NCBI GenBank assembly: GCA_020064725.1
Contig: JAGTWJ010000001.1
Span: forward strand, 3,534,001-3,598,000
Direction: 5' to 3'
Length of the DNA: 64,000 bases
From: Drechslerella dactyloides
Lineage: Eukaryota; Ascomycota; Orbiliomycetes; Orbiliales; Orbiliaceae
Part shown: positions 45,633 to 56,980 of the stretch, in pieces
Numbering within the stretch: the stretch's first letter is position 1
Layout: each line of letters opens with the position of its first letter
Notes under the pieces: model-generated
Seen by the model: only the letters and a program-made list of their open reading frames with translations
Database searches by the model: none
What the model was told of the DNA's origin: nothing
Position numbers and translations under genes: made by a program

Positions 45633-47410
45633 ATGACAAGGGGAGTACGTAGAGTACACTTGGTTTCCTGACTGCTTTGCGTGTTAGATATTTTCTGACT
45701 TCAAGATCCAGAAAACTGAGGCTCAGACTCGTCGAGGAAGGCCGTCACACGCAACCAAGAATATTGCTCGAGCGAAAGACGAGCAAGGCGTTAACGAAGC
45801 CCAGTCATTGCCTGAAAACCCTGAAAATTTACCGCGAAAGCACGCCGGCCATGAAGCCCAAAGCACAGTAAATCACAGCGCTGAGGGCTGTGATCCAAAC
45901 TTGAAAAATAAGGATCCAACCCCACTACCATCGATATCTACGCCAACACCAAATTTTACTGAAAATGAAAGCTCGGAGCATCAGCAAGCCAAGGGCTACT
46001 ATCCATCTGATCGCTGTGCACTCTGTTCTGATAGTATGTAGAATTCACCATGCCCATCTAGAATTTTTGGTTACGTTACAGCACGGTATTAAACAAAAAT
46101 ACTATTCTTCTCTGACAGATGTCTTCAACGCCGATATCTCAAGAGCGAAAAGCCAGCTCTGCCATCGATGTCTCAATAACGAGCTGAGAGAGTGTGAGGA
46201 CGATGCCAATCACTATAAAGGAAAGACGAAATCCTTGCAACAAGCTCTAAGGAAGAGCAGAGCGGAGAATAAAGCGCAGGGCAACGAGCTTCGGGATAGG
46301 CAGGTACAACTCGAGAAACTAAGCTACGAGTACGAAGTATTGCAAGCTGGTTTTCGAAAAAACGAGATGATAATAAGAAAGCTTCAAAAAAGCGAGTTGG
46401 CAACTAATCGGCAGGATGACCTTCTCACAGACGAGCAGGCTAGAGATGGCATCCACCAAGTACTCCTCACAAAAAGCCAGAGGATCACCCGTTTATTCTT
46501 CCGCAACATACCCTGGCAGATTCTTCACTCCGCCTTGAACTGCGGATCACTAGGGTTCGAACTATCGCACGCTTTTATTCCGCCGTGGATTATGCTGCAA
46601 TCGCAGGAACAGCTAGTGTACAACAGCCCCCACATGTCAACACAGGCTTTCCTCGACGCGCTCCTTTCTTCTACAATCGTCGAAGTGATGTTTAAAGATT
46701 CCTTCTTCCGATGGGAGCCCAGCGTCGGACAGGAACTCAAGCAGACCTACCTGCTCGCCATGAATGAAAATATTGACAGTGCTATCGACTGGAGGAGCAA
46801 GACTGCCAAGATGCATAATAATCTCTTTCTCCCAGACGCCCCAAGGTCCAATACGAGACCGCTCAATCTGCGACTCGAAAAAATGCGCCACACGATATCC
46901 GCAGTACTGATGCGTATAATACAACTACAGCGTCAACTATCCGAAATGCAGCGTCAGGAGCTAGACCGCGGTCTCACAGACTTATTCCAATCCTCAGCAG
47001 CGCTTGCGGACAAGTGGCACGAACAAGCGTTTGAGTTCCAAGTCATAGACATACACTGGCTGAAGAAGTGGCGAATCGATTGTAATTCCCCAGACGCTTC
47101 AAAGTACGTGACTGCGTTCCCTCGCGTCGAATCTCTCGACCCGCGGAAGGACTATTCGATTGTTGCTGTCAAGTCTCCCGGGTTCATTCGATATACAAGA
47201 AACTCCGCAGGCGAGGCTCCGCAAGAGATCATGTGGGAGAAGGCTTCAGTTTTCCTCGCTGAAATCTCAAGTGGGATGAATGTCGCAGCTCTAGGGAGTT
47301 TCCCTGGTCAGAATCATATGACCGATCCACCGCCGAGGGCCGAGTCTACTGGCTATGGAATTAATATGAGATCCTGGTGTCCTTGGAGTCAGAACTGGAC
47401 AGTTAAATAA
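45633..47410 (+). CDS. CC4: CC-family protein with AT-hook-like and Cys4 N-terminus
   Basis: Three exons: 45633..45644 (M-T-R-G), 45688..46033 and 46119..47410, across introns of 43 nt (donor GTACGT, branch CTGAC) and 85 nt (donor GTATGT, acceptor GACAG); phases 0 and 1; 549 aa. Residues 19-25 read RRGRPSH, an AT-hook-like core. Four Cys at 114, 117, 134 and 137 (C-x2-C-x16-C-x2-C) suggest a zinc-binding knuckle; the pair is split by intron 2. A coiled coil follows (140-210), then the shared CC domain: LLTDEQARDGIHQVL, FRNIPW, FLDALLSSTIVEVMF, DKWHEQAFEFQVID, AVKSPGFIRY and WEKASVFLAE. The first exon is short but phase and consensus agree. The N-terminus suggests a nucleic-acid or protein-binding role, which is inference. 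Confidence 0.75.
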
Positions 47411-48469
47411 GAACAACGGCAGAATACCTATCTCCTGCGGATATCGGATGATGACAGTGACTTGTCTTGAGGAGAAGTTGGAGAGCTGCCGCATGCCCTG
47501 TAGCTAAATTGCCGAATGCTATTTCTTCATGTATACTAGTCCGGTTGTACCATGGACAAAATGTGCAACGATATAGTATTTTGTTTTGCAGATAGCCTGG
47601 CAAAAGTATCTATTTCGATCAAACAATATAACTACATCATAATCCTTGCTAGCACCTAAGACCTAGCTTCCCAGCTGCCAGTATACTAGCTAAGGGTGAA
47701 TTTTACCTATTAATTACTAGCAATTCGGACTACTAGTAGCTATCAACGCAATTTATTTTCGTGGCCCAGCACCAATCTCGTTACTAGACTAGTTGGATGT
47801 GTGAAAAAGTACTGTTCTTTACACACTCTGCGGTGATGCTAGACAATCACCATTTGCTCTATATCCATGCCAGAAGATACAACAAAGTCAACACAACGAA
47901 CTCTGATATCGTGATTTCCACTGACCATAGCACCAATCGACCGCTTCGATAGCACAAAGCTCCAAAGTCGATTGATGCTACCCCCCGAAGGGTATAGCAC
48001 CCCCCGGCCGAAGCCGGAGTACAAGCAACAACGACCAACAAGCTAAGGAAACAAAAAATAAAGTATGCGACATACACGCCTTCGAGAACATATGGGCAAA
48101 GGGGGAACAGGAGGGGCACAGGAGGGGCAAGAACAGCATGAGGCATGCGATATAATAAAGAAATTGTAACGCGCACAGGATACAGGACTGATCGCGAGAC
48201 AGGATATTATTTTTTCGCGGGCGTCGACAGGTCGGATCCAGAATTGCACCAGATACCCCCCGGCCCAGGGAAAAGCACCCGATACAACCCTTCACCTCAC
48301 CGCCGACATTTTTTATTTTTCAATTTTTTTTAGTGCTTTTGTCGCTCTTTTCTGACGAACCGAAGCGCACCTGCACCGGAGTGCCGTGAATAAATAAAAC
48401 AAAAAACAAAGGAAATACTCACGCAAGACTTACCTTTGCACCTCCATGAGACCCGTAACCAGCGCGAGC
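47411..48469. other. Convergent 3' region
   Basis: 1.06 kb between CC4 (+) and the next minus-strand gene. The segment 47640-47760 is AT-rich with several CTAGTA/ACTAGT-like words. 48340-48375 could hold an extra 3' exon of the next gene (see its entry). No independent gene. Confidence 0.4.
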
Positions 48470-49171
48470 TTACGCCCGCACCAGCATGGGAATCCTGCTG
48501 TGACGACCCGAAGACGCAGCAGCAGCTCGTCGCCGAGCCCTGTCGCGCCACCAAGCCGCCCGCTGGCCGACGCTAACGTCGGCAAGGTACCTCTGCACCC
48601 TCGCCTCGGCGGACGAAGCGGCCGAACCGCCCTCCGAGCCCCCAGCCGCACCGCGGAACCGAACAGCCGGATCCCACGCAAAGCGCAGGGAAGCAGCGTC
48701 GGCGCCGCAGCGCGACGACAAGGACCCATCGGACGGCCCGGCCGCCCCTACGGCAAGGGGTGGCTCCGAGCGCGCGCTCGAAATCTGCCGACTCGAACCG
48801 TCAGCAGAACAACCGCCAGACCGGGACGTACGCACCGCATCCGACGCCGCGGAGACGCCGACAAGCTGTCGACGACCCCACGGCGGTTTTAGTCCAGCGA
48901 CGACGGGACTCGGTGACATTGTCGTCTTTCGAAGCGCGATAGCGCCGTTAGTCAGGACAAACCTCTTGTCCCTGGCGAAAGACATGGCGAGTCGCGCCGC
49001 TGTGGCGGAGACAGCGGTGGACGGGCTCTGAGCAGCGGGAGCCGGTGGGGGGGTCCTGGCGGGTCCCGAGGAGCGACTCTCGGGCGCCAGGGCGAACAAG
49101 GCCGCGAAGGCCACGAAAATAAGACCGACGGACACGAACGTGTCCGCGGCTGTGAGCAGTGTCTGGAGCAT
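48470..49171 (-). CDS. Unknown Ala/Ser/Arg-rich protein with N-terminal membrane segment
   Basis: The frame is open further upstream, but ATG 49171 starts a natural N-terminus: a 25-residue hydrophobic helix (LLTAADTFVSVGLIFVAFAALFALA) that may be a signal anchor. The product is 233 aa. The remainder is Ala/Ser/Gly/Arg-rich and low in complexity, without a recognisable domain. The C-terminus is uncertain: a GTAAGC donor lies exactly at the stop codon (48471) and a GTAAGT donor near 48433. Either could splice to an acceptor at about 48380 and give a short basic ending. The sequence here is GC-rich compared with its surroundings. No family is recognised. Confidence 0.5.
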   Translation of the reverse strand: MLQTLLTAADTFVSVGLIFVAFAALFALAPESRSSGPARTPPPAPAAQSPSTAVSATAARLAMSFARDKRFVLTNGAIALRKTTMSPSPVVAGLKPPWGRRQLVGVSAASDAVRTSRSGGCSADGSSRQISSARSEPPLAVGAAGPSDGSLSSRCGADAASLRFAWDPAVRFRGAAGGSEGGSAASSAEARVQRYLADVSVGQRAAWWRDRARRRAAAASSGRHSRIPMLVRA

Positions 49172-50593
49172 CTTGACGAGAACGGCTGGGGAAGACAACT
49201 TATCTGTGGGTATGGCAACTTTTGGACGCGGAAGGATGAGAAAGCTAGGGCGAGGAGAGAAGGAGAGAGGGAGGGGGGGAACCCCCATCGCGAGGGCAGC
49301 CTTTTATGCAGGGAGTAGAAAGGCCAGATGGAGAATTGCAGCATCTATTATGGCCGCTTTTCAATATGCGTTCTTTTCGACGTCGATTGAACGGCGGTGT
49401 CATATGCCATGATACTGATTGATGGCTGTCTGGCCTGATGATCACGATGGCTTGTCGATCGTCGAGCTGTTTATTTGTACAGAATCAAATCAACGAGCGT
49501 ACTGAAAGTACATCACTCAAGATTACATCTGACATTACATCCCAAGATATACGAGAAAAGAGAGGAGTGATCGATCACCGATACTCCAAGAAGCAGGAAA
49601 CACACTGACTCTTCAACAATTCAGTCTATAAGAAACGATATACCCCAAATGACACATACTTGACAGGTCAATTTATACACCATTCCATCCGCTAGTATAT
49701 CTACATAAATCTACTGCCGGGATTTAGTAGATGGTCTCGATGGTGGGTGGTGAGTGATGTGTAGCATACAAGAACTTCGACTACAAATCCTCAAAAACGC
49801 CGTAACATTAAACGAAGAAGTACAAATAGAGGATACATAGAACAATGCGGTACAATTCATATCCGCTGCTGCGAACGAGCATGTCAGGATCAATATCGAT
49901 ATATATATGTAGAATGTTGCATTTTGAAACGCATGTGTTGTATTGCACCACCCGCTGCCGCGCGCTTGAACAGGACCTCACCTCAACCCCTAACCGCGAT
50001 ATCGATCTATCGACAAATGATTTGAAATTTCCACATGCTCATACATCAAATTCAACCTCTCGGTGTCTTCTATAGCCTAATATCATACAGCAGCTAAGAT
50101 CCAGATACCGATACCCGCCAGCCGGCATTATACACACGAGTTCATATCATACACAACCAGGGTGTGTGTACAAGTTAACAAACCAGCCTTAAGACCGGAA
50201 GGCATATAAATATAAGTACTTACTTGAGTACTTCTTAGTTACTAGAGAACTATCTAGCTTCGAATGTCGACTGCGAGATATCGAGACACTCATTCGACGC
50301 ATTATCGATATATCGCTGTGAATATATGCCTAGCCGTCATCTGTTCGACTATATTACCCGCATCTGTGCTTGGAATTTCTAGAAATTACATCTTATAGTT
50401 GCAATTACATCCAAGTAGATCTAATCGAAGCAACGACTGGAAAAGCGAATAGAAACGTTATGCATGCGTGGAGAGATACCACCATTACAATTCAATCTCC
50501 AGCCAGTAAGCCCTATTTCTAGCATCTATCCAAAACCCAATAACAATATATATCCTCCAACGCCAAAGCCCAACAATCGATGCTATAGTATAT
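49172..50593. other. Intergenic tract
   Basis: 1.4 kb between the start of the Ala/Ser/Arg-rich gene and the stop of the OPT gene. The first 150 bp are its leader (purine-rich). 49480-50460 is AT-rich and shows no coding signal. Confidence 0.4.
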
Positions 50594-53500
50594 CTACCAC
50601 TCCCTTGGCCCGAACACCTCCCCGTCACCCAGCGTCAACAGCGGACACCCCCGCCAGTCGCACCCGCCCTTATAAACCTCCGTCCCCCACCACCGCCACC
50701 CGACACTCCACCCCCACCGCGGCCACACCACCGCGAAAAACACAACGCCGACACCAACCGCCAGCCCCGTATCCAGCGCAGCGCTCAGCACCATCCGATA
50801 CTTCCGCCACCAGTCCCCTCTCCTTCTCCTCACCCACGAATTCACAACCCAACACACCACACCCCACGTGCTGAAATTCAACCCCGTAGCCGGCGGAATC
50901 CAGCTCAAACTCCCAAAGACAACCGGCAAACTCACCCTCCTCACATCCGTCCCCGTCGCCCTCCCGTAAACATACACCCCAACCGGCGCGAGTAGACCGA
51001 CACCAAACGCGGCGACCAACGGCCGGTATAATTCCCCACGGCCGAAGAACCGGTCAGGACCAACGACACCCCACAGCACACTCCCGTTGAAATGCACCCG
51101 TGCCAGCGGACAAGTAAACCCGCTCATGGCATCAGCCGTGCATATCCCGGATACAGCACCAAACATCCAATTCAACACGCCAACCTGCACCATGGCCCCG
51201 ACCGCCGTCGCGACCATCTGCACCGCAAACAGCGTGCGCGGGGGTACCTTGACGTACTGTCCCAGTTTCAGATCCGACGCGAATTTCAGACCCTGCGTGC
51301 ACGTTATATACCCGTATGTAACGAATACCATGTTTGCTATTCCCCGGCCGGCGAACGCGTAGCCCGCCGTCAATTGACATAGCAGGAAGATTGACGATTG
51401 CGTGTTCGTGATGGCCATTATCAGACCCACGGGCACGAAGAAGGTCGTGCAGATGCCCAGGGCCAGCAGCACGCCGTACCACGGTAGATTCACGTCGTAC
51501 CTATCCACATCCGTTAGCTTGAGGTGAGTATATAGAGGGATGATAAAGGGGGGACGCACGCTTCGACAAGCCACATGCCGATGAGGGTGGTGACGACCCC
51601 CGTGGCGATATACCAACTCGCCGGCGCCTCAGGGTACCGCTTCATCAGCCGGACGTGTACGTCCTCACCACCGACTATATCCGCCCACTGCTCATCCGTC
51701 AACTCCTCCGCGCTGCGTATCCGCCGCCCGCCACCACCACTCACGCGCTCATACGACGCCTCCCGCTTCCCCGCCGACGCCGCGCCAACCCGCAGCGCGC
51801 GCTTGCCCTGAGCCCAGATGTCCTTCCCGTGCCAGATCGCCGTGTGCGTTACCAACGCCGTCATGGCCGCGAACTGCAGCGCGTAGCTGAGCACGTACGT
51901 TATCGGCAGGAACACCTTTGAATACTGCTTATACCCCGCTTCGTCAAACGTGAACTGCGGCGTCAGCACGCGGCGGACGTCGTAGTAACTCCCTGTATTG
52001 TCGTAGACGGCCGATGATAGGATAGGCATGTAGGACGAGTAGAAGACGTTGGCGTAGTATAGTATCGGCGCGAGTATCCACATTACCGCTATCAGCCCGA
52101 TGAGCACGTTTGCCGCCGCCCAGAAGGGCGTGATGATTGGTGAGCCGATGTAGGAGATTTGCGCCCAGTCGAACGTGATCGGTATCAGGCCCAGGCCCGA
52201 CGACACCCCAAACTGCATCACCGTTAGCGGGAATTATAACCGGGAGAAGTAAGGAGTGGCTTACGAGGTTGGCGAGGACGACGCTGTCGGGCTTGGCCCA
52301 GGTGCCGATGTTAAAGTAGCTGAGCACGGGCATGATGAAGCCCGGGAAAAAATACCAGACAACGCTGCCGCCGAGCACCGTCATGAAGAATTTCCACCGC
52401 CCCCAGTTCTCCCAGCCGCGGACGGGCTCGTCGTCATCGCTGCGGTCGTGCAGGGTCGTAAACATGGCCGTGCTCTGCAGCGTCACCGGCCAGACCATCG
52501 AGGACGGGTAGACGAGCCATTGGCGGGTGATGCCGGCAAACGTGTAGCCGAGGAATTGCGTCGACAGCGTGAGCAGGATCTGGTACAGGAGTGGCGTCGG
52601 CTGGTTGTAGAAGTGCTTCTGCGACACGATGACCTGCATTCATTAATATCACTTTCGCTGCTACAGAGGGATGGGTTACTGACATCCGTGGCGAAGGCAA
52701 AGCCGAAGGAGACGTTGGAGCTAATGTAGACGCAGGCGTGCTCCTTCTTGTTCCAGCGGCCCTGGCCGAGCCACCGGCGGACCCGGGCGACGGGACCGGT
52801 AGCGGTGAGAATTTCCGGGAAGAGGAGGTCCCAGATGCGGCCGAGCGGGTGGGCGAGCAGCAGGGCGATGAAGGGGGTGATGCTGACGGAGGGGTAGCGG
52901 AGGGAGAAGAAGAGGTTCGTGGCGGACCCCGTGACGGCGAACAGGATGGCGAGCGTCCACATGCGGGGGGCTGCACACGATTGATATCATATCAGCACCA
53001 GTTCACGACAAGATGAGACTGCTGGTCCAGAAGCCAAAGGATGACAGATGGACGTACTGTTTATGGACAGCGAGGTGTCGTCGGTGACCGGCACCGACGC
53101 GCGGACCTGCGCGTATCTAGAGTTAAAACTAATCAGCAACAGTTCAGATAGAAGATAAGATTGTACGACGGTGCACGGATTGAGTGGTCCCCGGATGGAT
53201 AGCGGACTCCACCCGCGGCCAGATCTAGATCTCGCGGTGACACAGACAAACGATCGGTCGGCACTGTGATTTAGATGAGGTTCGAATACGATTGTGTGGC
53301 ACGTACGGAGAGTTCGCATGCGGGTCGAACGAGGTATCATCATCGTCCTCGTCGCCATGCAGTAAACGCGCCTGGTCGCTATCGCTGCTGCTGCTGTCGT
53401 CGGCAAAGACAAAGCTGGCGGAGGCAGCAGGAGCCTGCGGGTCCGCAGGGGCAGCGGGATCGGGGCCTCGCTTCACCCTGCCGAGGCGGACGGCATCGCT

Positions 53501-53719
53501 TGGGCGGCGGGTGCGCATGTCGTCGGTCGTGCGACCGGCCGTCGTAGCGGGCGCATTTGTCGGTATATGACCGATGTGTCTTTTGAGTCTATTCGCGATG
53601 GGGGAGGGCGGGTTGGCAGGAGAGGAGGAGGAGGAGTCGAGTTCGGGGAGGGCGCCGTAGGAGGCGGTGCCGAGGGCGGGCGAGGAGCGGATGAGCAGCG
53701 GGGCGGACAGGCGGGCCAT
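50594..53719 (-). CDS. OPT-family oligopeptide transporter
   Basis: Six exons: 53719..53307, 53116..53058, 52970..52684, 52633..52265, 52212..51560 and 51500..50594; phases 2,1,0,0,2; 2688 nt, 895 aa. The cytosolic N-terminus (about 150 residues) is Ser/Asp/Pro-rich. About 14-16 hydrophobic segments follow. OPT landmarks are visible: the NKKEHACVYIS motif (the N-x-KEH signature of the peptide-transporter clade), SNVSFGFAFATD, the large loop with TDEQWADIVGGEDVHVRLMKRY before a late helix, VKVPPRTLF (the KIPPR-like motif), and a C-terminal LTLGDGEVFGPREW tail. Members import tetra- and pentapeptides or glutathione with protons across the plasma membrane (family). The N-terminal exon is longer than usual. 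A TATATAA lies about 100 nt upstream. Confidence 0.95.
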
Positions 53720-55252
53720 CGTCGAAGCAGCCGCCTTGGCGCAGCTCCATCGGATGATTTCACCGAGGAATGAAGATGCTCTATCGATAGAGAATCCGAA
53801 TGATGGATGGATCGAGGGTTATATATCGGTCATGTCATCTCGTTCTATACGGGCCTTCTATCTAATATACGGGGGCAGTGGTCAGCCATGATCCAGTGGT
53901 CAGCTCTTGACTGTGACACACGTGTCGCCAGCGCTCCTTCCAGACTGCAGACAGAACTCGCACGGATCGAAGCAGCGGCAGAGACAGACGGACAGACCGC
54001 AGTCCGCGATTGGCCGACGCTGCCTGAGAACTGCATGCATTCCAGCATTCCAGCGTCGGACGGCGGGCAGTGGGGGTTCGATCGAATCAGATCGCATCCT
54101 CGTTCGAGCTGCCCCTGGCTTCCTTTGAACAAGCATGCAAGGGCAGCAAAAGGATCCAACTCAATCTTCGAATCTTGCAGTGGAATCAAAAGCAGGTTCA
54201 ACAGGACGAAGTGGTGCGAATTAGCAGCTGCAGCCAGCCGCATTACATGCACTAAGAATTAAAACCACAGACTAGCATTTTAGACTGACCTGTGATGCGG
54301 TCCGATGACGGCCCTCTATTAATATTAAAAATTGTGGAAAACTGCGTTGGGGAGAAATCTAATCTGATCGATCGGATAAAAATTTAAAATCAAACAGCGG
54401 ACCGCCCGCCTTTTATACTTTTCTCCCCGTCCTATTTACAAACCATTACAAACTACTACACTAAAAAAACAGTCATACCGATACTAGTATAATGGAATAA
54501 GAATCATCTGATAGCGGGTTGATTTGGAAGGCGCCATGAAAAACGTTGGGCCGCTTACCGGCGGCTGCCTCCAGCTCCTGAGCTGCTGAGCTCTCTTCTC
54601 TCATGCCATAGTCCTGCCACTACGAACTCCACGCAGCATGCATTTACGTACGCGTACGTACATGTATGCACCTCAGCTAGTACGAATGCACGGCATTAAT
54701 ATCGGTATTATGTATGGGGCTGTTCGTCCGATCTTTGTTTGCCAGATCTGGCTCGCATTTTCGTAAGACCCCGCGTGGGGGAATCACTCATGCCTAACGT
54801 TAGGACGTTCGCTTGAATTCGCACCTGCTGTTTTAGGCACATCCCACGCTAGTTCGATATACTTCTGCATGCATGCCTCCATACTGAAGTGTATATGAAT
54901 GGACATAATAATCGGTGGAGATATGATATCGACCGCTCGTGTATTTATGGAGTTAGTGCGAGTATTTCTTGGCGGTATTGAGTGCATGGATCTTGACTTT
55001 CATGGTGGTACAAACACCTTCAACACCACATCGTTTTGTTGGAGTGAATTTCCTCGTGGTGACATCGTGGACGCCGTGCACATTCGCGTGGCTGAATAGC
55101 CTCACGACAGATATGTGAATTAGCAATATATGAAACCCACAGTCAATTTAAATTGTTTAAAAAATTGATCGCATTCAAGTCATCAATCTTACCCCACCGT
55201 AACCCGATACCAACGCCAATATACATCACGATATACTTTGTATATGCTGAAA
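53720..55252. other. Divergent intergenic region
   Basis: 1.5 kb between the OPT gene (-) and the next plus-strand gene. A perfect 16-bp palindrome lies at 54645-54660 (TACGTACGCGTACGTA). The stretch 54290-54520 is AT-rich. Open frames of up to 150 codons at 53800-54260 have no recognisable features. Confidence 0.4.
53819..53825 (-). promoter_or_regulatory. Putative TATA box of the OPT gene
   Basis: TATATAA on the minus strand, about 100 nt upstream of the ATG at 53719. Confidence 0.35.
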
Positions 55253-56020
55253 ATGTCGTCGAGATCACTCGCAACGATGCTCAGACGGTTCGAAAGCGCA
55301 GCTCCGACCCTCCGACAGGCCACGACGACAACCTACACCCGCGCCCGAACCGCCCTCAAGAACGCCCTCCACCGTCTCCGCACCATCTCGCCCTTCCCAC
55401 CGCCTCCACCGTCCTGTTCACCGCCACGAAACGTCGCAGGCACCATCATCACCGAACTCGAAAGGGCAAACATCCGCTGCACGATCCTCGGGCACCATAT
55501 CCTGCAAAAGGCATATGCAAAATCCAACTACGGACAATGCCTCACCAACAGCAGCGGCTTCCCCCTCCGCTGGCCGCTGTTCATACACGCCGCGACCAAA
55601 GGCCTCAACCGACTAACGCACCTCGACGTCGATGCGAAGGGTCATCCAAAGTGGGACTGTAAATGGGAGTTCGACCAGGATATCGACATGAGGGTCCTCA
55701 AGCTGTGGGATGCGCTGCACGTGCATTCGCGGCTGTTCCGGGCGCTGCTCGAACGTGAGGAACGTAAAATCATAACGATGGGCGGGGATATGACGGCGGA
55801 CGAGCTGTTGTCCGTGCACGGGTCGCAGCTGTGGTGGTGGCTTGTGATGCTGTATCACGAGGGCGTGGTCGTGAGGGGGGACGTCGACGAGCTGACGGAG
55901 ATGTACTGCTGGATGGGCCACTTTCGGCGCAGCGGACTGTATTTGCACGATCCGCGGAGGGCGCTGTGTGGTCTCGCAAGCCAAACCCACACGGTTCCAG
56001 CGCTGTGGCAGATGTTGTGA
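55253..56020 (+). CDS. Unknown protein
   Basis: An intronless frame of 255 codons from ATG 55253 (an in-frame ATG also lies at 55244). The first 35 residues are Arg/Thr-rich and may form an amphipathic helix; mitochondrial targeting is conceivable. A poly-Pro patch (SPFPPPPPSCSPP) follows. The rest is mostly helical with many Trp and His residues (KGHPKWDCKWEFDQ, HGSQLWWWLVMLYHEG, YCWMGHFRRSG). Codon use is GC-rich at third positions, unlike the flanking AT-rich DNA, which supports coding. No family is recognised and no membrane segment is certain. Confidence 0.6.
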   Translation: MSSRSLATMLRRFESAAPTLRQATTTTYTRARTALKNALHRLRTISPFPPPPPSCSPPRNVAGTIITELERANIRCTILGHHILQKAYAKSNYGQCLTNSSGFPLRWPLFIHAATKGLNRLTHLDVDAKGHPKWDCKWEFDQDIDMRVLKLWDALHVHSRLFRALLEREERKIITMGGDMTADELLSVHGSQLWWWLVMLYHEGVVVRGDVDELTEMYCWMGHFRRSGLYLHDPRRALCGLASQTHTVPALWQML

Positions 56021-56229
56021 GTGGGCGCTGGAATGGCGTCGAAATTATATTCCGCCGTAATTCACGACTGGCTGAGTCAGCGGCTGTATAAATAGCTGGC
56101 TGCCGCCGTTGTTGGCTCTCCTCTCCATCTTCTTTGCATCTTCCTCTCGTCATCTCTCAAGACACCTTCCATCTCATTCCCGGTGCCTTGGTTCTTTTAC
56201 TCCTCCTCTACCAGGATGAACGAGTATAC

Positions 56230-56980
56230 CACACCTGGTTGATGTGGCGTGGCCTGTCGCTCTTCATTCCTATGCTCCAACCTTTGCATCGGCAACCGGG
56301 TCACCTGGCTGCTCGCAGATACACCATCATCGAATATCTGTGCAGCCCAGTGCTGATGGAGCCACGAGCTCGATGTCTCGGAGACATCGTGGCTGTTTGG
56401 GGTTGGCGGCCTCGTTATCGTTGGCGGCTGTGCGTTTGGGACAAGCAGCTCATGGCGCCCAGTGCACGGCCATAACATGGTAAGATACAAATACAGACAC
56501 CCTCCTAATCAGACCGTCAGGCTAACGTAAATCAAATGCTCCTTCAGAATGCCTCCTCCAAACACAGAACAGCCAGTTTGATATGCCATCAGTTCGTGGA
56601 GCCACTTGATGGCTTCGCGTTCGTGACAGCAGACGCAAGGACTGTAGCAAACTTTGATGTCGGTCAGCAGAAGAAGAACGGTGCCTGTTCCACGGTGACC
56701 GATGCGGCTTGGGTCTTCGATGATGGAGCCATCCCCCAAATCTTTGGGTCTCGTCGTCCGAGAATGGCCGAAAGATCCAAAAGGAGGGAAATACTCAGGG
56801 GGCTACGTCTCAGTGACCGGTTACCATCACTATCACAGTCACGGTCACTAAGACCGGGACAGCTACCACTACGGGCAACATGACAATAACTGCTGACGAC
56901 AGCCATGGGGTTGTTCTGCTGCTATTGCTGTCCGTTATCGTGACGCGGATTTTCCGATGGTAAGTGTCTAACACCCGGTT
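56230..56980 (+). pseudogene. Possible remnant of a cysteine-rich single-pass membrane protein
   Basis: Two readings in different frames suggest one old gene. At about 56240-56365 a Cys-rich stretch (CGVACRSSFLCSNLCIGN, then NICAAQC) ends in a stop. At 56827-56961 a Thr-rich stalk (TITITVTVTKTGTATTTG) leads into a hydrophobic helix (VVLLLLLSVIVTRIF) and a stop, right where a GTAAGT donor occurs at about 56959. This order, Cys-rich ectodomain then Thr stalk then membrane helix, is common in fungal surface proteins. I could not join the parts by convincing introns, so decay or a missed exon structure are both possible. Confidence 0.25.

Noticed and set aside
48430..48892. Long GC-rich open frames on both strands inside the Ala/Ser/Arg-rich gene.
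   Set aside because: GC-rich DNA lacks stops in several frames. Only the frame with an N-terminal membrane helix and natural start was kept, with low confidence.
54060..54095. A GGTTCGATC word resembling a tRNA B box.
   Set aside because: No A box at the right distance and no acceptor-stem pairing.
53807..54262. A 151-codon plus-strand open frame upstream of the OPT gene.
   Set aside because: It overlaps the probable OPT promoter, has shadows of similar length on the other strand and no domain-like composition.
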